Below, in pieces: positions 47,812-59,946 of a stretch of 64,000 nt of DNA (the stretch's first letter is position 1; every line of letters starts with the position of its first letter). The notes under the pieces were generated by a model that was given only the letters and a program-made list of their open reading frames with translations, was not told the origin of the DNA and did no database searches. Origin of the DNA: Lineus longissimus (lineage: Eukaryota; Nemertea; Pilidiophora; Heteronemertea; Lineidae); the NCBI RefSeq assembly GCF_910592395.1, contig NC_088324.1, forward strand, positions 9,078,953 to 9,142,952. The letters run 5' to 3'. A program made the position numbers and the translations under genes.

Positions 47812-48333
47812 GTTATTGTCGTCCTGGGTGATGCACAATATCACCCAGCCTCTATCTGGGTGATGCATAACATCACCCTGGGTGACATTGTGCATGCACA
47901 ACATCACCCTGGGTGATCTTGTGCATTCGTTTCGCTATTGGTGACGGGGTTGTCGAATCGGCGGACGTGGAAATGTTCACGGCCAAAAAAAAAATGGCGG
48001 CCGTTCATCTGGTTCACCAGCGCGACTTGAAACATCATTTGGCAGCTATTCCCGAAGTCGAAAGGGCATCTTTAGTTGCCAAAGGACGGGAAATCAATTC
48101 GAAATTATTCGTGGAACATCAAAATAATCGATGAAAAAGAATGAAAAGTGCAGTGAACTGCACAAAAAACGCGCCGTGCGCGGTCGTCTACGGTATAGCA
48201 GAAGTACCATGCTACGATTTGACAACCTCGTCACCAATCGCGAAACGAATGCACAAGATCACCCAGGGTGATGTTATGCATCGCCAGATAGAGCCTGGGT
48301 GATATTGTGCATCACCCAGGACGACAATAACCC
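47812..48333. mobile_element. Foldback element with long inverted ends (GGGTTATTGTCGTCCTGGGT)
   Basis: The left arm (47812 to about 47955) and right arm (about 48222-48333) are inverted copies, containing GGGTTATTGTCGTCCTGGGT, ATCACCCTGGGTGAT and TTGTGCATTCGTTTCGC. The left arm has an extra ATCACCCTGGGTGA unit. The middle (about 47960-48220) includes ATGGCGGCC and an open frame (MFTAKKKMAAVHLVHQRDLK...) of unknown meaning. It starts about 45 bases past the BTB gene stop, so it may be transcribed in that 3' UTR. Confidence 0.75.
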
Positions 48334-48376
48334 CTTCAGCTGCAGTTACCGGCAAGTATCAACAATGAGGTTCTCA

Positions 48377-51300
48377 CTAAGTCTTTCTGAATTTCGTGTA
48401 ATGGTCATTACCATGTTCATCGGGCGGGATGTACTGTTTGAAGTTGTACGAGACCTCCTTCTTCTCCGACCTTCGCTCACTTCTGCTGCTGCTGCGGGTG
48501 TTGGTTGCCGCCATGTTGTCCGTGTCCACTTGCGCCATCGCAAAGGGCATCCCGTGCACCTTGGTCATGTGTTTGGTGAAGCACTGGATTCGCCGGAAGG
48601 GCATTCCACACTGCGTGCACTTGTAAACGCTCCATTTGTTTCCAAACGACACCATCTCCTTCCTCGGCCATAGTTTTAAAGTGTAGTCATTCTTGCCGTT
48701 TTTCGGGTCAGTTTTCTTTGATTTTATTAGCTTGAATGTCATCTGGCTATATGCGGGAGCCTGGATATTTGCGCGGGTTTCTAAGATGCTCTCCTGGACC
48801 GGTGAAGTTGTCGCCATTGACGATGGGCAGACGTTATACGGGCTGGAGTTGTTCATGTTGTTCATGGAGCTTGATCGTCTGTTGTGACGTTCCCTTGGGG
48901 GCGGCACTGGCACACGGATCCTCTCTGGCGGCACTGGCTCATTGGTTTTCTCCGGTGGCGCCGGCACAGGGATCATCTCCGGGAATACCGATGGCCTTGG
49001 AAGGATGTGGACAGGACGGGTGATGGGTGGAGTCGCGGCAGCAGCGAGTGATTCAAATGCTGGTTCTGGTTTCACTTCCTCTACTTGTGGACTCTGAGTG
49101 CACCCCTGGTCATCCCGTGTTTGACCATGACCATACACGGGCTGAACCTGAGGTTTGTCAATTCGATGCATGAGTTCAAGGTGGCGCAGCAGAGACCAGC
49201 GGTGACCAAAATATAGTGAGCAGGCGTGACAGATCCACCTCGCTTTGAACGTGTCGTTTGGACGATTCATCTCACCAGTAGGGCTCAGTGGGATATTCGG
49301 AGTTTCAATATTATGAATTATTTGCAAATGTTTCATCAGAAGAGACCGTTGGTTGTAAACCAGGCTACACAAATGGCAAATCCACTGAGCTCTTGGTGGG
49401 TTGGCGGCTTCACTTGCTCTGACTAACTGTAGCGCGGAAAATGTTCCCGAGACGTTATCGACCTTGACCTTGGCTTTATCACGATCGGGGTAGAACATAC
49501 TACCATGAATGTCCAGGGCCGGCTCCTTCGGAGTGACCTTCACCTTGTGCTTGTAGCTACGGTGTCTCTGCAAACTCTCTGGCATGGCAAATGACCTTGA
49601 GCACTTGTCACATGGAAATCTCTTACTTTTTGCTAGGTGGAGCTCCTTGATGTGCTTGCTCAGCGATTTCTTCGAAGTGAACTCTTGTTTACAGAATGAG
49701 CAGCAGACGAAATGATCGAGACGGTACCCATCACCACCGCGATCTTTCTTCGATTTTTTCGGGCATCTTTTATATGTGTGGATCGCCGCCAAGTGACTCC
49801 TCAGATCGCTCTCTTGCGAGTATTTCCTGAAGCACGTTTTGCAAGAATGTCGTCTGCTTTTCCTATCACGCTGAAGATACTTCAGATAGCGTCCTTTGTG
49901 CGCTAAGAAAGACTGGTAGTGATATTTGTGAGTTTTCTTCTCATGTCTCACTAGGAAAGACTTGAACTGAAAGTGTTCCGGACATACATCGCATTTGTAT
50001 TCGAACCGCTCACCAAGGTCACCCTTGAAGTCAACAACGCTAGCAGCAGCTCTTGCAGCAGACGGACTAACAACAGATTCGCAAGACACTTGTCTATTTA
50101 TGGATTTCCCGGCACCAGACTTGGACGCGGAGGCAATATTCAGCCGCAGCGCCCCGTTAAATGGCGGGGTCTGATAACCAAAGTAACAGTCATCTGGCGG
50201 TTCTGATTTGACCTTGACCTCCGATTTGACCTTAGAGAGGTCAATTGGCTGATTTGCGTCCTGATTTGTGTCCTCGGCGGGAAACCGCTGCGTTCTCTGC
50301 TTCCGACGATGGACTGTTCGTTCGGGGTGCGAATTTAGATAGTTCGCCACCTCAGGGTCACCTTTGCTGAAATCCAAGATACCGTTTGGACTTCTGCGAC
50401 TCTTTGCTGATCTTGGAGCCTCTTCCGCGACTTCCGCCTTGATGTCAGCAGCGGCCGTCCTTAATTCCTCTGTCGGTATTTTTCCTAGTTGGCCACCAGG
50501 TGGCACTTGCATACCTGGCAAGAACCCGAGAGCCGGCAGTTGATACTGAGGTAGACCTGCAGCGGGGAGCACGAAATTCTGAAGTCCATTGACACCTTGC
50601 ATCATGAGGTACATTGGTTGAGTATTTGGAAGAGCCTGAGATCCGGAGGGGGTAGTACACTGGCCACCACTCTGATTTAATAGAGAGGCGGTACTACAGG
50701 TCAAATTCGAAGCACCAGCTGGAAATACTGGAGCGGCATTGATCAACTTTTGTTGATCCGTAGAGTGCACCTGGACTGGTGCATTCTGCGTACTGTCTGG
50801 ACTCTGGGAGACGCTCTCGCCACGGGAGCGCCCGACCGCATCGAGGGCAAGATTAACGTCCGAAGAAAGGTTCATGGGCTTGTCAAGTGGATGCGACATC
50901 ATCTGGGCCATTTCGGCAATCTTCCGACCACGTTTGATAATGCTCCTTGCGTGTTTCAGATAAGAATCCACCTGAAGTACAGTGGCGGCGTTGACGATCT
51001 CCTCCACGCACGAGTAATGAACCGCCGGATCTATTTTCAAACCGTACATATAGTCCAACAGCAACCCCAGTCCTTTCGCCGTGACATCCTGCAGAAAGAA
51101 CTCGCATTTCGCTTTTAAGTCCTCCTTGGATAGACTCTTGAAATACTTGCTGGTCATGACGAGAACGAGTTTGTGTGCCGAAAAACTAAGCGTGACTCCC
51201 TCAGGGGATCGGACTTGGAGGACGGCGTCGCATAACTTGTTTTCGCGGCGGAAGTCGTTGAAGTGGGTGACGAGATTCCGGAGGCTGCCGAGAGGGTTCT

Positions 51301-53664
51301 CTTTGTCTTCTTCTTCCACTGGCCTGAAAAGAGAAAAACAGAGAAATTGTAAATAAAAAGTATCTCGATCTAGGCAAAAAAAGGTTTTTCCTAATCAACT
51401 GCCGCTACAGGAAAGGTATGCTTGGTCCAAGCGGTTATTAGGTAGATGTAATGGAAAATTACATTCGCCAGTAAGAATCGTGTCTTGTGTTTATACATCC
51501 GCTTCCCACCGAAGCGGAAAATGAGAATTAACAAACACCCGCTGGGGCCGAGCGTACCGACTTTTTTTCGGAGGCGAGCACAGGACTCTTGTGCTGTCCG
51601 TTGAAAAAGTCGCGATGGAATGCCTCTCATGGAGAAACTATTGTGAAAAAAACCGTTAGCAAATTCCCGCAACGTGGAACAGTCGTATTTTGTCCTTTGT
51701 CTTTCGTCTATTGTCTTTTGTCTTTTTAGTGGTGCAAATGTACTTCGTACACTGTAGGCCGGGAAATCGAGAACCCGTGAAACCGCGCGTCCCGCCGATT
51801 ACCACCCTCATTAGTCACCTGTGTGCGCCGTACTTTAGCCGCATCATTTGAACCGTTTGAGTAAAAATCAGTATCTGACCGGGTCGATCAGTCACCCGCA
51901 CCTGACGGTTGCCATGGAAACAAAGGTAACAACTCTTTCCATATACGGGCAAAAGAAGATCCGGCAGACGATCGTCATGTATACTCCCACGCATGATTAG
52001 AAAGCTATATTAATCACGAAAGAACCAAAGATTGTCAGGAAGGATAGGTCGGAGGCGAAATTCAAGGAAACCATTATATACAATGCATATATACCGGTAC
52101 TACAGTTTGTTATTAATTCAATCGATGAGTATATATCCCGTAACCGTCGAAGACCTGTGCGACAGTACCACACTTGACTGATAATAGCAAAAGTATCCAA
52201 GCGAGCATCGTAGTATGCCAGTAGCAGCAGTGTATGAGTACGACCGACTGGTGCTCATTAGTATAGTAACTAAACGGCGAAATGAATCACTTTTGAATTG
52301 CTTCGCAGTGCAGTGAATGAATTTACGTTAGCGCTCGTCTAGACAATATTAAACCTCTCTACTCAGCTATTAGTAGTAACCTGACCCGACTGTTAGCCTA
52401 TACTTATGTACCGGAGAAATAAAATACCACACGGTGGCCAGAGAGGGAATGCCATGAGAGGATAAAAATAGTTTTCTTTGTGCAACAACGATGATCAGTT
52501 GAGATGCGAATGTCAGGCATCAGCGGATGAACATGATGAAGCAATAGATAATGGATAACTGATGGAATACTTTAGGCCGTTATGCGGAATTGACACTCGC
52601 TTCTTTTGCACATCCCTTTAAATTAAGTTTAAATCCCTTTAAATCTTCAGGATTTCTGCGAAGCCCCGTCATAACCCCGTCTGGCCGTACTTATATCATC
52701 ATGCTTCTAGCTAACTGCCCCTTATCTCTACCATGCTAATAAAACCGATGTTAAACTTACATAAACCGTACAAAAGGCGAAGCAGACATTTTCAACCGAT
52801 TTCCACCATATTTTAACAGCGAATGCCAAAGAAACAGCCAGAGACGCAGAAGGAAAGCTCAGGTGAGCGCCGCCAAAAATAGCAGGATGAGTTAGACGGG
52901 ATCCTGATATTCAGGTTTCAAACTTACTTGACCTAAGATACATACACATTCACAGACGAAAGAACACACTGGCATGAGCTCAAGTTAGGTGCGCTTCAAC
53001 GCTAGTATACGTTCCAAGTTATCTAGTCTGCTGTACCTGTACAAAAACCTCGGACGTTACGCTGTCGTTCGTGTTCAATTTGGTAATGAAACCGTCTAAG
53101 CAAAATGTCGTGGATGGCCTGTTCATTTAGGCATACACTGGCAGACTGGCAGGGGATAGTAGAGCCATTGGTTTTTTTCTCAACTTGATATTAACGTGGC
53201 CGCTTCCTTAAAATATACAGTATGGTCAGTGACTTTCAGCAGAGACATTTAGCCGCAGCCAAGTTTTCGGGGACCGCATGTTCCGCGGGACCTCTGGTTA
53301 CTGCTGCTCAAGGTAATACCCTAGGCCCTGAGTACCCCCCTCCCACATTTAGGTCGTAGATTTTATGGGCTATAAACCTGAGAAATAACCTGAATCATTA
53401 GGAGAAAAAACTTTTCGGCACAACCAGAAAGGATTAAGTAACCTACCTCGCCTGCCTTAGAATATACTGTAAGAATTCTTTATCCCTTTTCATCCCAAAC
53501 GCATGTTTTTTATCCTCCCATTCGCGGCTTACGTTCCACGAGATCGTGATTTGCTTACGCATGGCGCGGCGTTGTCGCTTGAGATCGTCGGGTAAGCGTT
53601 TTCGGCCAGCTCCAGCCCGCCTGCCTCCCCGTAATGACAGTTTCTTCAAGGTATCGTGGTACAT
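48377..53664 (-). CDS. BTB/POZ domain zinc-finger protein, seven C2H2 fingers
   Basis: Probable nuclear transcription factor of 1054 aa, two exons: 53664-53447 and 51323-48377. The large exon has no ATG before its BTB domain (it opens CCA GTG GAA) and follows an acceptor (TTTCTCTTTTCAG). The first exon has an ATG, an in-frame TAG 9 bases upstream, and a phase-2 donor (GCGAG|GTAGGT) that fits exactly, reading ILRQAR-PVEEEDKENP. N-terminal part: a basic stretch (GGRRAGAGRKR), then SWNVSREWEDKKHAFGMKRD, like a short motif I recall from invertebrate zinc-finger proteins. BTB: about 89-204. Fingers: about 515-539, 565-588, 611-635, 642-665, 720-743, 769-792, 973-996. PMNLS (222) and PIDLS (432) resemble CtBP-binding motifs, and VKSE/VKPE fit sumoylation sites. 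Orthology is unclear. Confidence 0.88.
51326..53446 (-). other. Single intron of the BTB zinc-finger gene
   Basis: About 2.1 kb between the N-terminal exon and the BTB exon. No other exon or known repeat was recognised in it. Confidence 0.6.
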
Positions 53665-55994
53665 GCTACTCTAAAGCTACTCTAATGAGAAGATGGGGTT
53701 TACTATCTGACAGCTTGCTGTGAGCGCACAGCGCGCGGATAGACCTTCTCAGAACGGGTTACTAATACAGCAATGAAATCCAACCCGCGATATAGTAGGG
53801 GCGCCTTATGCCCATATATGGCACAAGACGCCGATATATGAATAAAATGATACTCACGGTGTGGGCATATTTTCATAATCGCAATTTCCTTATTGACGAT
53901 TCCGAGAAAGCTCGAAGCGCAAGTTGGTGTTTCCTAAATGATAGATGATTGGCTCTATATACCGTGGGCATTCCGTGTTTATGATATACAGATATTGGCC
54001 CAGTTTAATGATATTGCTGTATTTATAGGCCTATATACAATCGTGACATTCAGGCTACTTTAATGTGGGCATCAGACCGAATATAAAGTACACACAAGAC
54101 TGGCATTCCAATTTCTAATGATGTATAAGTCGAGGTAAACATGTACTTGGAAATGCAAAATGAATAAAAAAAAATCATCATTGTGGTACTTTAGTTTCCT
54201 GTTTCCCCGATATCTGGATATAAAGGGGTGGCAGCCTTTCAATATTTTCTGCGAAATGGGCCTTAAAATATCCTATCGGTTAATATCAGTTCAGCCAATA
54301 TATTCGTGGGATAGATTTGTTTAGTCCGGTTAACTGGATAGTGGTGTATGCATATGTAAAAAAAAACGCTTGGGCCGAACGAGTCATGGGCGGACACAAA
54401 AACGTCACCAAGTTAATTGCAAAGGAGTTAAAAGTTTGTTTTGTATAGCGATGCTCAGTGGACACAATCGCATGCTGCCAAAATTATGTTTGTTGATACA
54501 TATCGCCCAATCCTCAAATAAATTGAGCTCATAGTGTCCTTGTTGACGCCCAGCAGTCGAACTCAATTTATTTTAAAGTTCGATAAAAATATCTTCTAAC
54601 GACATGCCAAACCCTGTTCTCTCGATGGATTCCCGCGGTGGCGACCACAGGCCACGGGAAAACATTTTAGTGGAATCTGATAGTTGTCCGTTGCAGAATT
54701 GAAATAAAAATGCTTATTTGCGAAATTTTCTTTTACAATTACCGCCATTGAATCAAAGGGGCTTACAGTATATCATTAATGCTCCATGAGCATTCTGATA
54801 TAGGATTTCTCTAAGGATACAATCGCTTTCACCAGGTATGTTTATAGTGCATATCCCGAAGCCGCCTTGCCTTATAAATGTTAAGACTAAATCCACTTTA
54901 AATTGACCCAAGTTGCTCGTGAAAGAAGTACAGTCAGTGCATTACACTCTTAGGTAAAGCTCTCATCGTCAGGTAAACTGAAGCCTCGAGACCGAAGCAG
55001 AAGCCGACCCTACTCCTTGCTCAGACATAGCATGACCAAAACGGGAATACCTGGTTCGGGTTGATTTCATCCTAAAATAGCTGCGCTGACGCCGACACTT
55101 CTTGAGGCTTCACCTGAACTGCTTATGCCCCATTTATCACCCGATGATATTGGCCAGGTAACGTTTTCAAGTTGCCGGAGGAGCATGTGCCTGCCAATCT
55201 GCAAGCGCCACGCGTCAACATCATGTGGTCATTGATGAGTATGAGGCCAAATCAAGAGAACTTTTCGCTTATTGACAAATAAGTGCAAATATTTACGAAA
55301 GAAAAGCCCAGAAAAACCCAAAAACTCGCCGCGCCATTCAAGTTGGGCGAATCGGATAACCAGCTGGAAGAGTGAAATGCCGGGCATCTATGGCACGGGA
55401 TGCAAGAGTCTCCCTATTAATAAAGACAAGAAAACTCTAAGTCAGCAACCCCGCACCCCCCCCCCCCCCCACCCCCCACACCCCCCACCCACCCACCCAA
55501 TGCCTTGGCACCAAGACCCAAGTTTACAACTGCTCAATGGCACATCCATAGCCTAGTGTGAACGATATGATCTTACTCTTGCATTTCCTGTGAAAACGTG
55601 GGATAGCCTACAATAAACAGAGTAAGATCAAGCTAGTGGTAAAGCCAACATGCTGTCGCTCGACCTTGCCAGGGATTTAGAAAACCTTTGACAAACACTT
55701 ATGTTAACACACTTAAGTGCATGTCACAACCAACCTGCGTCATGCAAGTTGTCTTTGAACAAGCGGGGATATTGGTCAAGGAGGTGCTGCCCCCTATATT
55801 TGATATGCTGAACTGGATATCACCACAGATAACCAACTGCGAGAGTGCTATGTCCCGGGAATCTGGGACTCGCTTGAAGCGCAGCTGTAGGAAATAGTTT
55901 GGAGTCCAACTGGTGGTCTTCAGACGGCACTTATGTCTTTATGAGTCCACGCTTCATCATTACTTACTTACTTCATGACAATAACACAACCTAA
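53665..55994. other. Upstream region of the BTB gene; no other gene seen
   Basis: The first 100 bases should hold the 5' UTR and promoter of the minus-strand BTB gene, with a GCGCGCGG word but no clear TATA box. Farther on there is an ACCC/C microsatellite at about 55458-55500. No other coding sequence was recognised. Confidence 0.4.
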
Positions 55995-56615
55995 AGCCCG
56001 TAGCACACTAGCCGCCAACTTCGGCGTTCACAGGCGTTTTTTGCCGCATGAGTCCTGAACGCCTGAAAAATCCCTAGTCTGCTACGAACGGCGTCGGGCG
56101 AACGCGACTTGCCGCAACTAAACGCCAAATATCTAATATGTTTGATTTTCGACGCTTGTCGCCGCGTTTGAACGCAAGAAGAGGCCAGGTGTGCTTCGGA
56201 TTGCCGCCTGAATTGGCGTCGGCGGCGAGGCTATGGCCAATCAGTATGCGTCTTGACGTCACATGATTTCAAAATGGCAGCCTAAAGTCAGTTCGGCAAA
56301 CGTCAAAGTGGCGGAAAAGACGCTACTGGACGCCGATTCTGGGCAGGTGTGCTCTGACCGGGCTCCACTGGCCGCCAACTTCGGCGTCGAGAGGCGTCAG
56401 CTGAACGCTTCTTGTCGCCAAAGTTGGCGGCTAGTGTGCTGCGGGCTTAACCCATCCTGATTACCTCAGGCCAACACTCGTCACGTCTCTGAACAAGCAA
56501 AATATTGGTCCAGGAGGTGCTGCCCCCTATACTGAAGAAATTGAAACACTTAACCAACTGAAAGAGTTGCATTGCCTGGCATTCTCAAACAAGCTTGAAG
56601 CACCTGAGAGCAATC
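55720..56615 (+). repeat. Duplicated 150-bp segment on both sides of a MITE
   Basis: About 55745-55890 and 56485-56610 share GAACAAGC, ATATTGGTC, AGGAGGTGCTGCCCCCTATA, AACCAACTG and AAGCTTGAAGC-type words in the same order. They look like a diverged tandem duplication now separated by the Harbinger-like element. Confidence 0.55.
55995..56447. mobile_element. PIF/Harbinger-like MITE, 453 bp, TAA target site
   Basis: The ends AGCCCGTAGCACACTAGCCG and, inverted, CGGCTAGTGTGCTGCGGGCT form 27-bp terminal inverted repeats with one mismatch. TAA is found on both sides (55992-55994 and 56448-56450), the 3-bp TWA duplication typical of PIF/Harbinger. The inside repeats the CCGCCAACTTCGGCGT end motif near 56371. 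No transposase. Confidence 0.82.
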
Positions 56616-57104
56616 ATTAATATCACAAGCCCATTACCAATCAAAATTAAAAGCAATGTGTGTTTTATTGAATAATTTATTTTATCAAGATTTTTTGAAA
56701 AGCGTACTTAGAAGTGCAGTTACATCATTATAGTCCCAAACCCTCAGAACTGCAGACTCTGACCCAAAACATTTTGGCAAATCTCACTTTTGCAAATTTT
56801 GAAAAAAATCTTTTGGCGGTCACAGCCAACAAAAATGTATAGAGTCACAGTATCAACTTGATATGGATACATGATAAATGTGGATGCTGCTTCCGAAACC
56901 TCAAAAGAGGAGACACAGAAGTTTCATTTTTTCTCAACAAAAGGTAATGGGGACCATCTATAAAGTAGGCCCTATGTGTACGCATCGAAACCTTAATTTT
57001 CAGACCCCCCCCCCCACCTGAAAGGAAAAATAGTCTGCCATGTACAGGGAAAATGTGCATTTGCATATTTGCCAATTATCAGACTTCCCCTTGCATACAA
57101 AACA

Positions 57105-57250
57105 TGTGACCCATCACAGCAAAACCAGGTGCATGCTGCTCTGCACTGGGCAGGTTTTAAGACCGTTTGTTCATTTCACTGTTGCCTGCCTTTTATGAAC
57201 TTGGGGTACATCAATTTATCACATTATCTCGGCTCATCTCCAGTATCATA
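57105..57250. repeat. Dispersed repeat carrying GTGACCCRTCACAGCAAAACC, copy 2
   Basis: It shares GTGACCCATCACAGCAAAACC with the copy at 8196-8345. The rest matches that copy only after reverse complementing (GAGATAATGTGATAAATTGATG...AAAAGGCAGGCAACAGTGAA). Confidence 0.4.
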
Positions 57251-57377
57251 TGAACCTACATGAACACTTCGGACGCAGTGGACCAGCCTCCTCTTGTTGC
57301 CCGGTACAGAGAGGAAAGCAGTCAGGATGACAAAATTGACTGCATAGGAGTCTGGTCTTGCTGCAACAGGCCACATA

Positions 57378-57733
57378 CAATGGAACCTCCCTTAGCGGAC
57401 ACGTCTCTATTAAGAACAACCTCTCTATTAAGGACAACCTCTCTATTAAGGACAACCTCTCTATTAAGGACAACCTCTCTATTAAGGACAACCTCTCTAT
57501 TAAGGACAACCTCTCTATTAAGGACAACCTCTCTATTGAGGACAACCTCTCTATTGAGGACAACCTCTCTATTGAGGACAACCTCTCTATTAAGGACAAC
57601 CTCTCTATTGAGGACAACCTCTCTATTGAGGACAACCTCTCTATTAAGGACACTAGTTTTAGTCCCAAATTGGTTGTTTTCATTTAGACACTGGTCAGTC
57701 CCGAGTGAGTCTTTAATAGAGTGGCTCTATTGT
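57378..57733. mobile_element. TA-flanked MITE with an internal 18-bp expansion
   Basis: The ends CAATGGAACCTCCCTTAGCG and AGAGTGGCTCTATTG and the CCCAAATTGGTTGTTTTC core place it in the CAGTRGAACC family. Between about 57403 and 57654, the piece CTCTCTATTAAGGACAAC is repeated about 14 times. As 18 is a multiple of three, open frames of 109-225 codons (SLLRTT, DNLSIK, SIERLS repeats) appear by chance. Confidence 0.85.
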
Positions 57734-59885
57734 GTATGGATTGTCCCATTATTAGTGCATTCCACCTTAAAAACCACAGGGTTTTATACACTAGTACTCT
57801 TTAGGTGGGTACACCATGGAAAAGTGCCAAACTATGGTATAAAGCAGAACTCCTCAACCAGGACTATAATGTCAGTGAACACAAAAAATCAAAAATTTCC
57901 AAATTACCATTTATATGTTATTCTCTTGTTTGATTAGGGCAGAGCCCAGGCTCTATTTGAGAAGTTTGACTTTATTAAATTCTATTTGTTTCTTCTTTTT
58001 GTGCTAAGAAAAAGCATTTGAAATGCTATAACAGGTACCAGCCAACAAACAAAATACTGAATATAGTCAAGCAGACCCTGGAGACTAGGTGATGACCGAA
58101 CATTTGATGCAACTGCTAACATATCAGCATATCTCTACCAACATCAACCCCCCCCCCCCCCTGAAAATCTACCAACTTGAAACCCGACACAGAATTTGCC
58201 TTTTCAAAAATGCAGAATTAGTCCATACTAAAAACCGAATTTGGAGTTTTTCATATTCAAAAAGCAGATTTAGAGGTGTTTTGGGGATTTTTAGCGTTTA
58301 TTCACGGAGGAATGATTTTAAAAAAACGGATTTTTGAGGCCCCTACACATGCCACAACAAACAATGATATCAGCAGCCGCCTAATAAGCGAAGTCACTAA
58401 ACTAAAGGTCAGGAATCAGCAGGACTTTGGAAGTCGCGCTCCAACGATAAAAATGCATTCATAAAACAAGGATAAGAGGCAAAATTAAAGCATCTCTATA
58501 AACAAAACGCTGTCAACAAAGATTTCGGCAGAACATGAGGTCCATGCCAGACAGGCAAGGATCTCTAAATGGTGTTTTGTTGCCAAGAGGAGCCATTCTA
58601 CCTAGACACCCACCAAATCGACTATTGTCCCGTCTGGGATCCTGACAGCTGTCCTAACCAGTGTCATTTCTGAAAATAGTTTTGCTGTACATTCGGCCAC
58701 GAACCAGCCAGCACAGCTAGTTCGTACTATTTTTGTGAAAATCTCTGATCTGGCTGGTCTATTGTAGCGTCTAATTGGCATAGTCGAATCAGGTTGCCTC
58801 GAGGAGCTTGTTGACTGAATTGGCAACAACTTATGGTTTGGGGATCCTTGCTAGACTGCATACACGTACAGATGAAGATGAAGTAATATTTCTCCTCGAC
58901 CTTACATTACATTGTAATGGACAGTGCTCCAACAACATGATATACTTCAGTTCTAAAAGGAAGCCCTTCACAACAAAAAGTGTACATTTCTATCTTGAGG
59001 GCCTACTCACAATAAATTAGGAAGCAACTTCTTCAAACAACAGTTTAAAGGCCTACGCCATTTATATTCGCTGTACTTCCTGGTGGCACAGGTAAACAGA
59101 AATAAACATTGCCATGCCGAAGTTTTCATTCATGCAAAGCTGCAACTTGGCAGTAACTGTATATCAGCCTACACAACGGCCATATGCTGGATTTATCTTC
59201 AGTACATATTAACACAATCAGAAATGTCATCTTCCAGTTCATTTTTCAAATCTCTGAATAAATGGAGTAGGCCTTAATCAGTTTATGCACCAGATCATTC
59301 AATGCTCTGAATCAGAAGCGTCAGAACTGTCGGCCTCCTGAGTATTGCCCCCCCCCCCCCCCCCCCCAAAATAAACAGATCAACTTGAGCTGTCTTGTTC
59401 AAGCACTCTACTCAGAGACATGCAAACACGGCAATACCAAATTAAATGCTGAGAAAACACAATTTTCTTATGTGTTTTCCCAAAGAACCTGATTTAGTTT
59501 TCCTGAAAATTAAACTTTGGCAACATTCAATGATTGCCGCAATCATAATTTTTGCCCACAATTTTCAAACTCAGTACTTCAAAATCTGCATTTCTCTTTT
59601 GCAATGCAAAATTGCTGAGAAAACACTGTCATCTTGCATCATTTTGACACCAAAATTGTTCGCGATGACATCATTTTCACATTTCACATGCAAAAGTTGT
59701 TGGGATAGATTCTGAAATGAAACCTTCAATCTAAACTTTGAGTCATTGTTTAACACTTCTAATGTTTTTCATGCAGAACACAAATACTAGACTCGCTAAT
59801 AAAACAAATTTCACAGCAGACCTTGCCAGCTATGGATCCAATAACCATACATACCATATTTTTGGTGAGGGTACCGGAACCACAT

Positions 59886-59891
59886 TTTATT
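59886..59891 (-). terminator. Poly(A) signal of the EDEM3 gene
   Basis: TTTATT on the plus strand is AATAAA on the minus strand, about 56 bases past the EDEM3 stop codon. Confidence 0.6.
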
Positions 59892-59946
59892 ATTAAACAG
59901 ACCCAATGAATGAATGACATAATGACATTGACAGCAGTAATATTTA

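Larger units (their letters stand above)
56451..59885. other. Intergenic, repeat-rich, no gene recognised
   Basis: It holds C tracts near 57006, 58150 and 59348, the GTGACCC repeat at 57105-57250, and the expanded MITE at 57378-57733. The long open frames at 57.2-57.9 kb come from the 18-bp repeat. Confidence 0.5.

Noticed and set aside
57246-57937. Open frames of 145, 225 and 109 codons with SIERLS, SLLRTT or DNLSIK repeats
   Set aside because: The repeat is 18 bp, divisible by three, lies inside a MITE, and opens frames on both strands at once.
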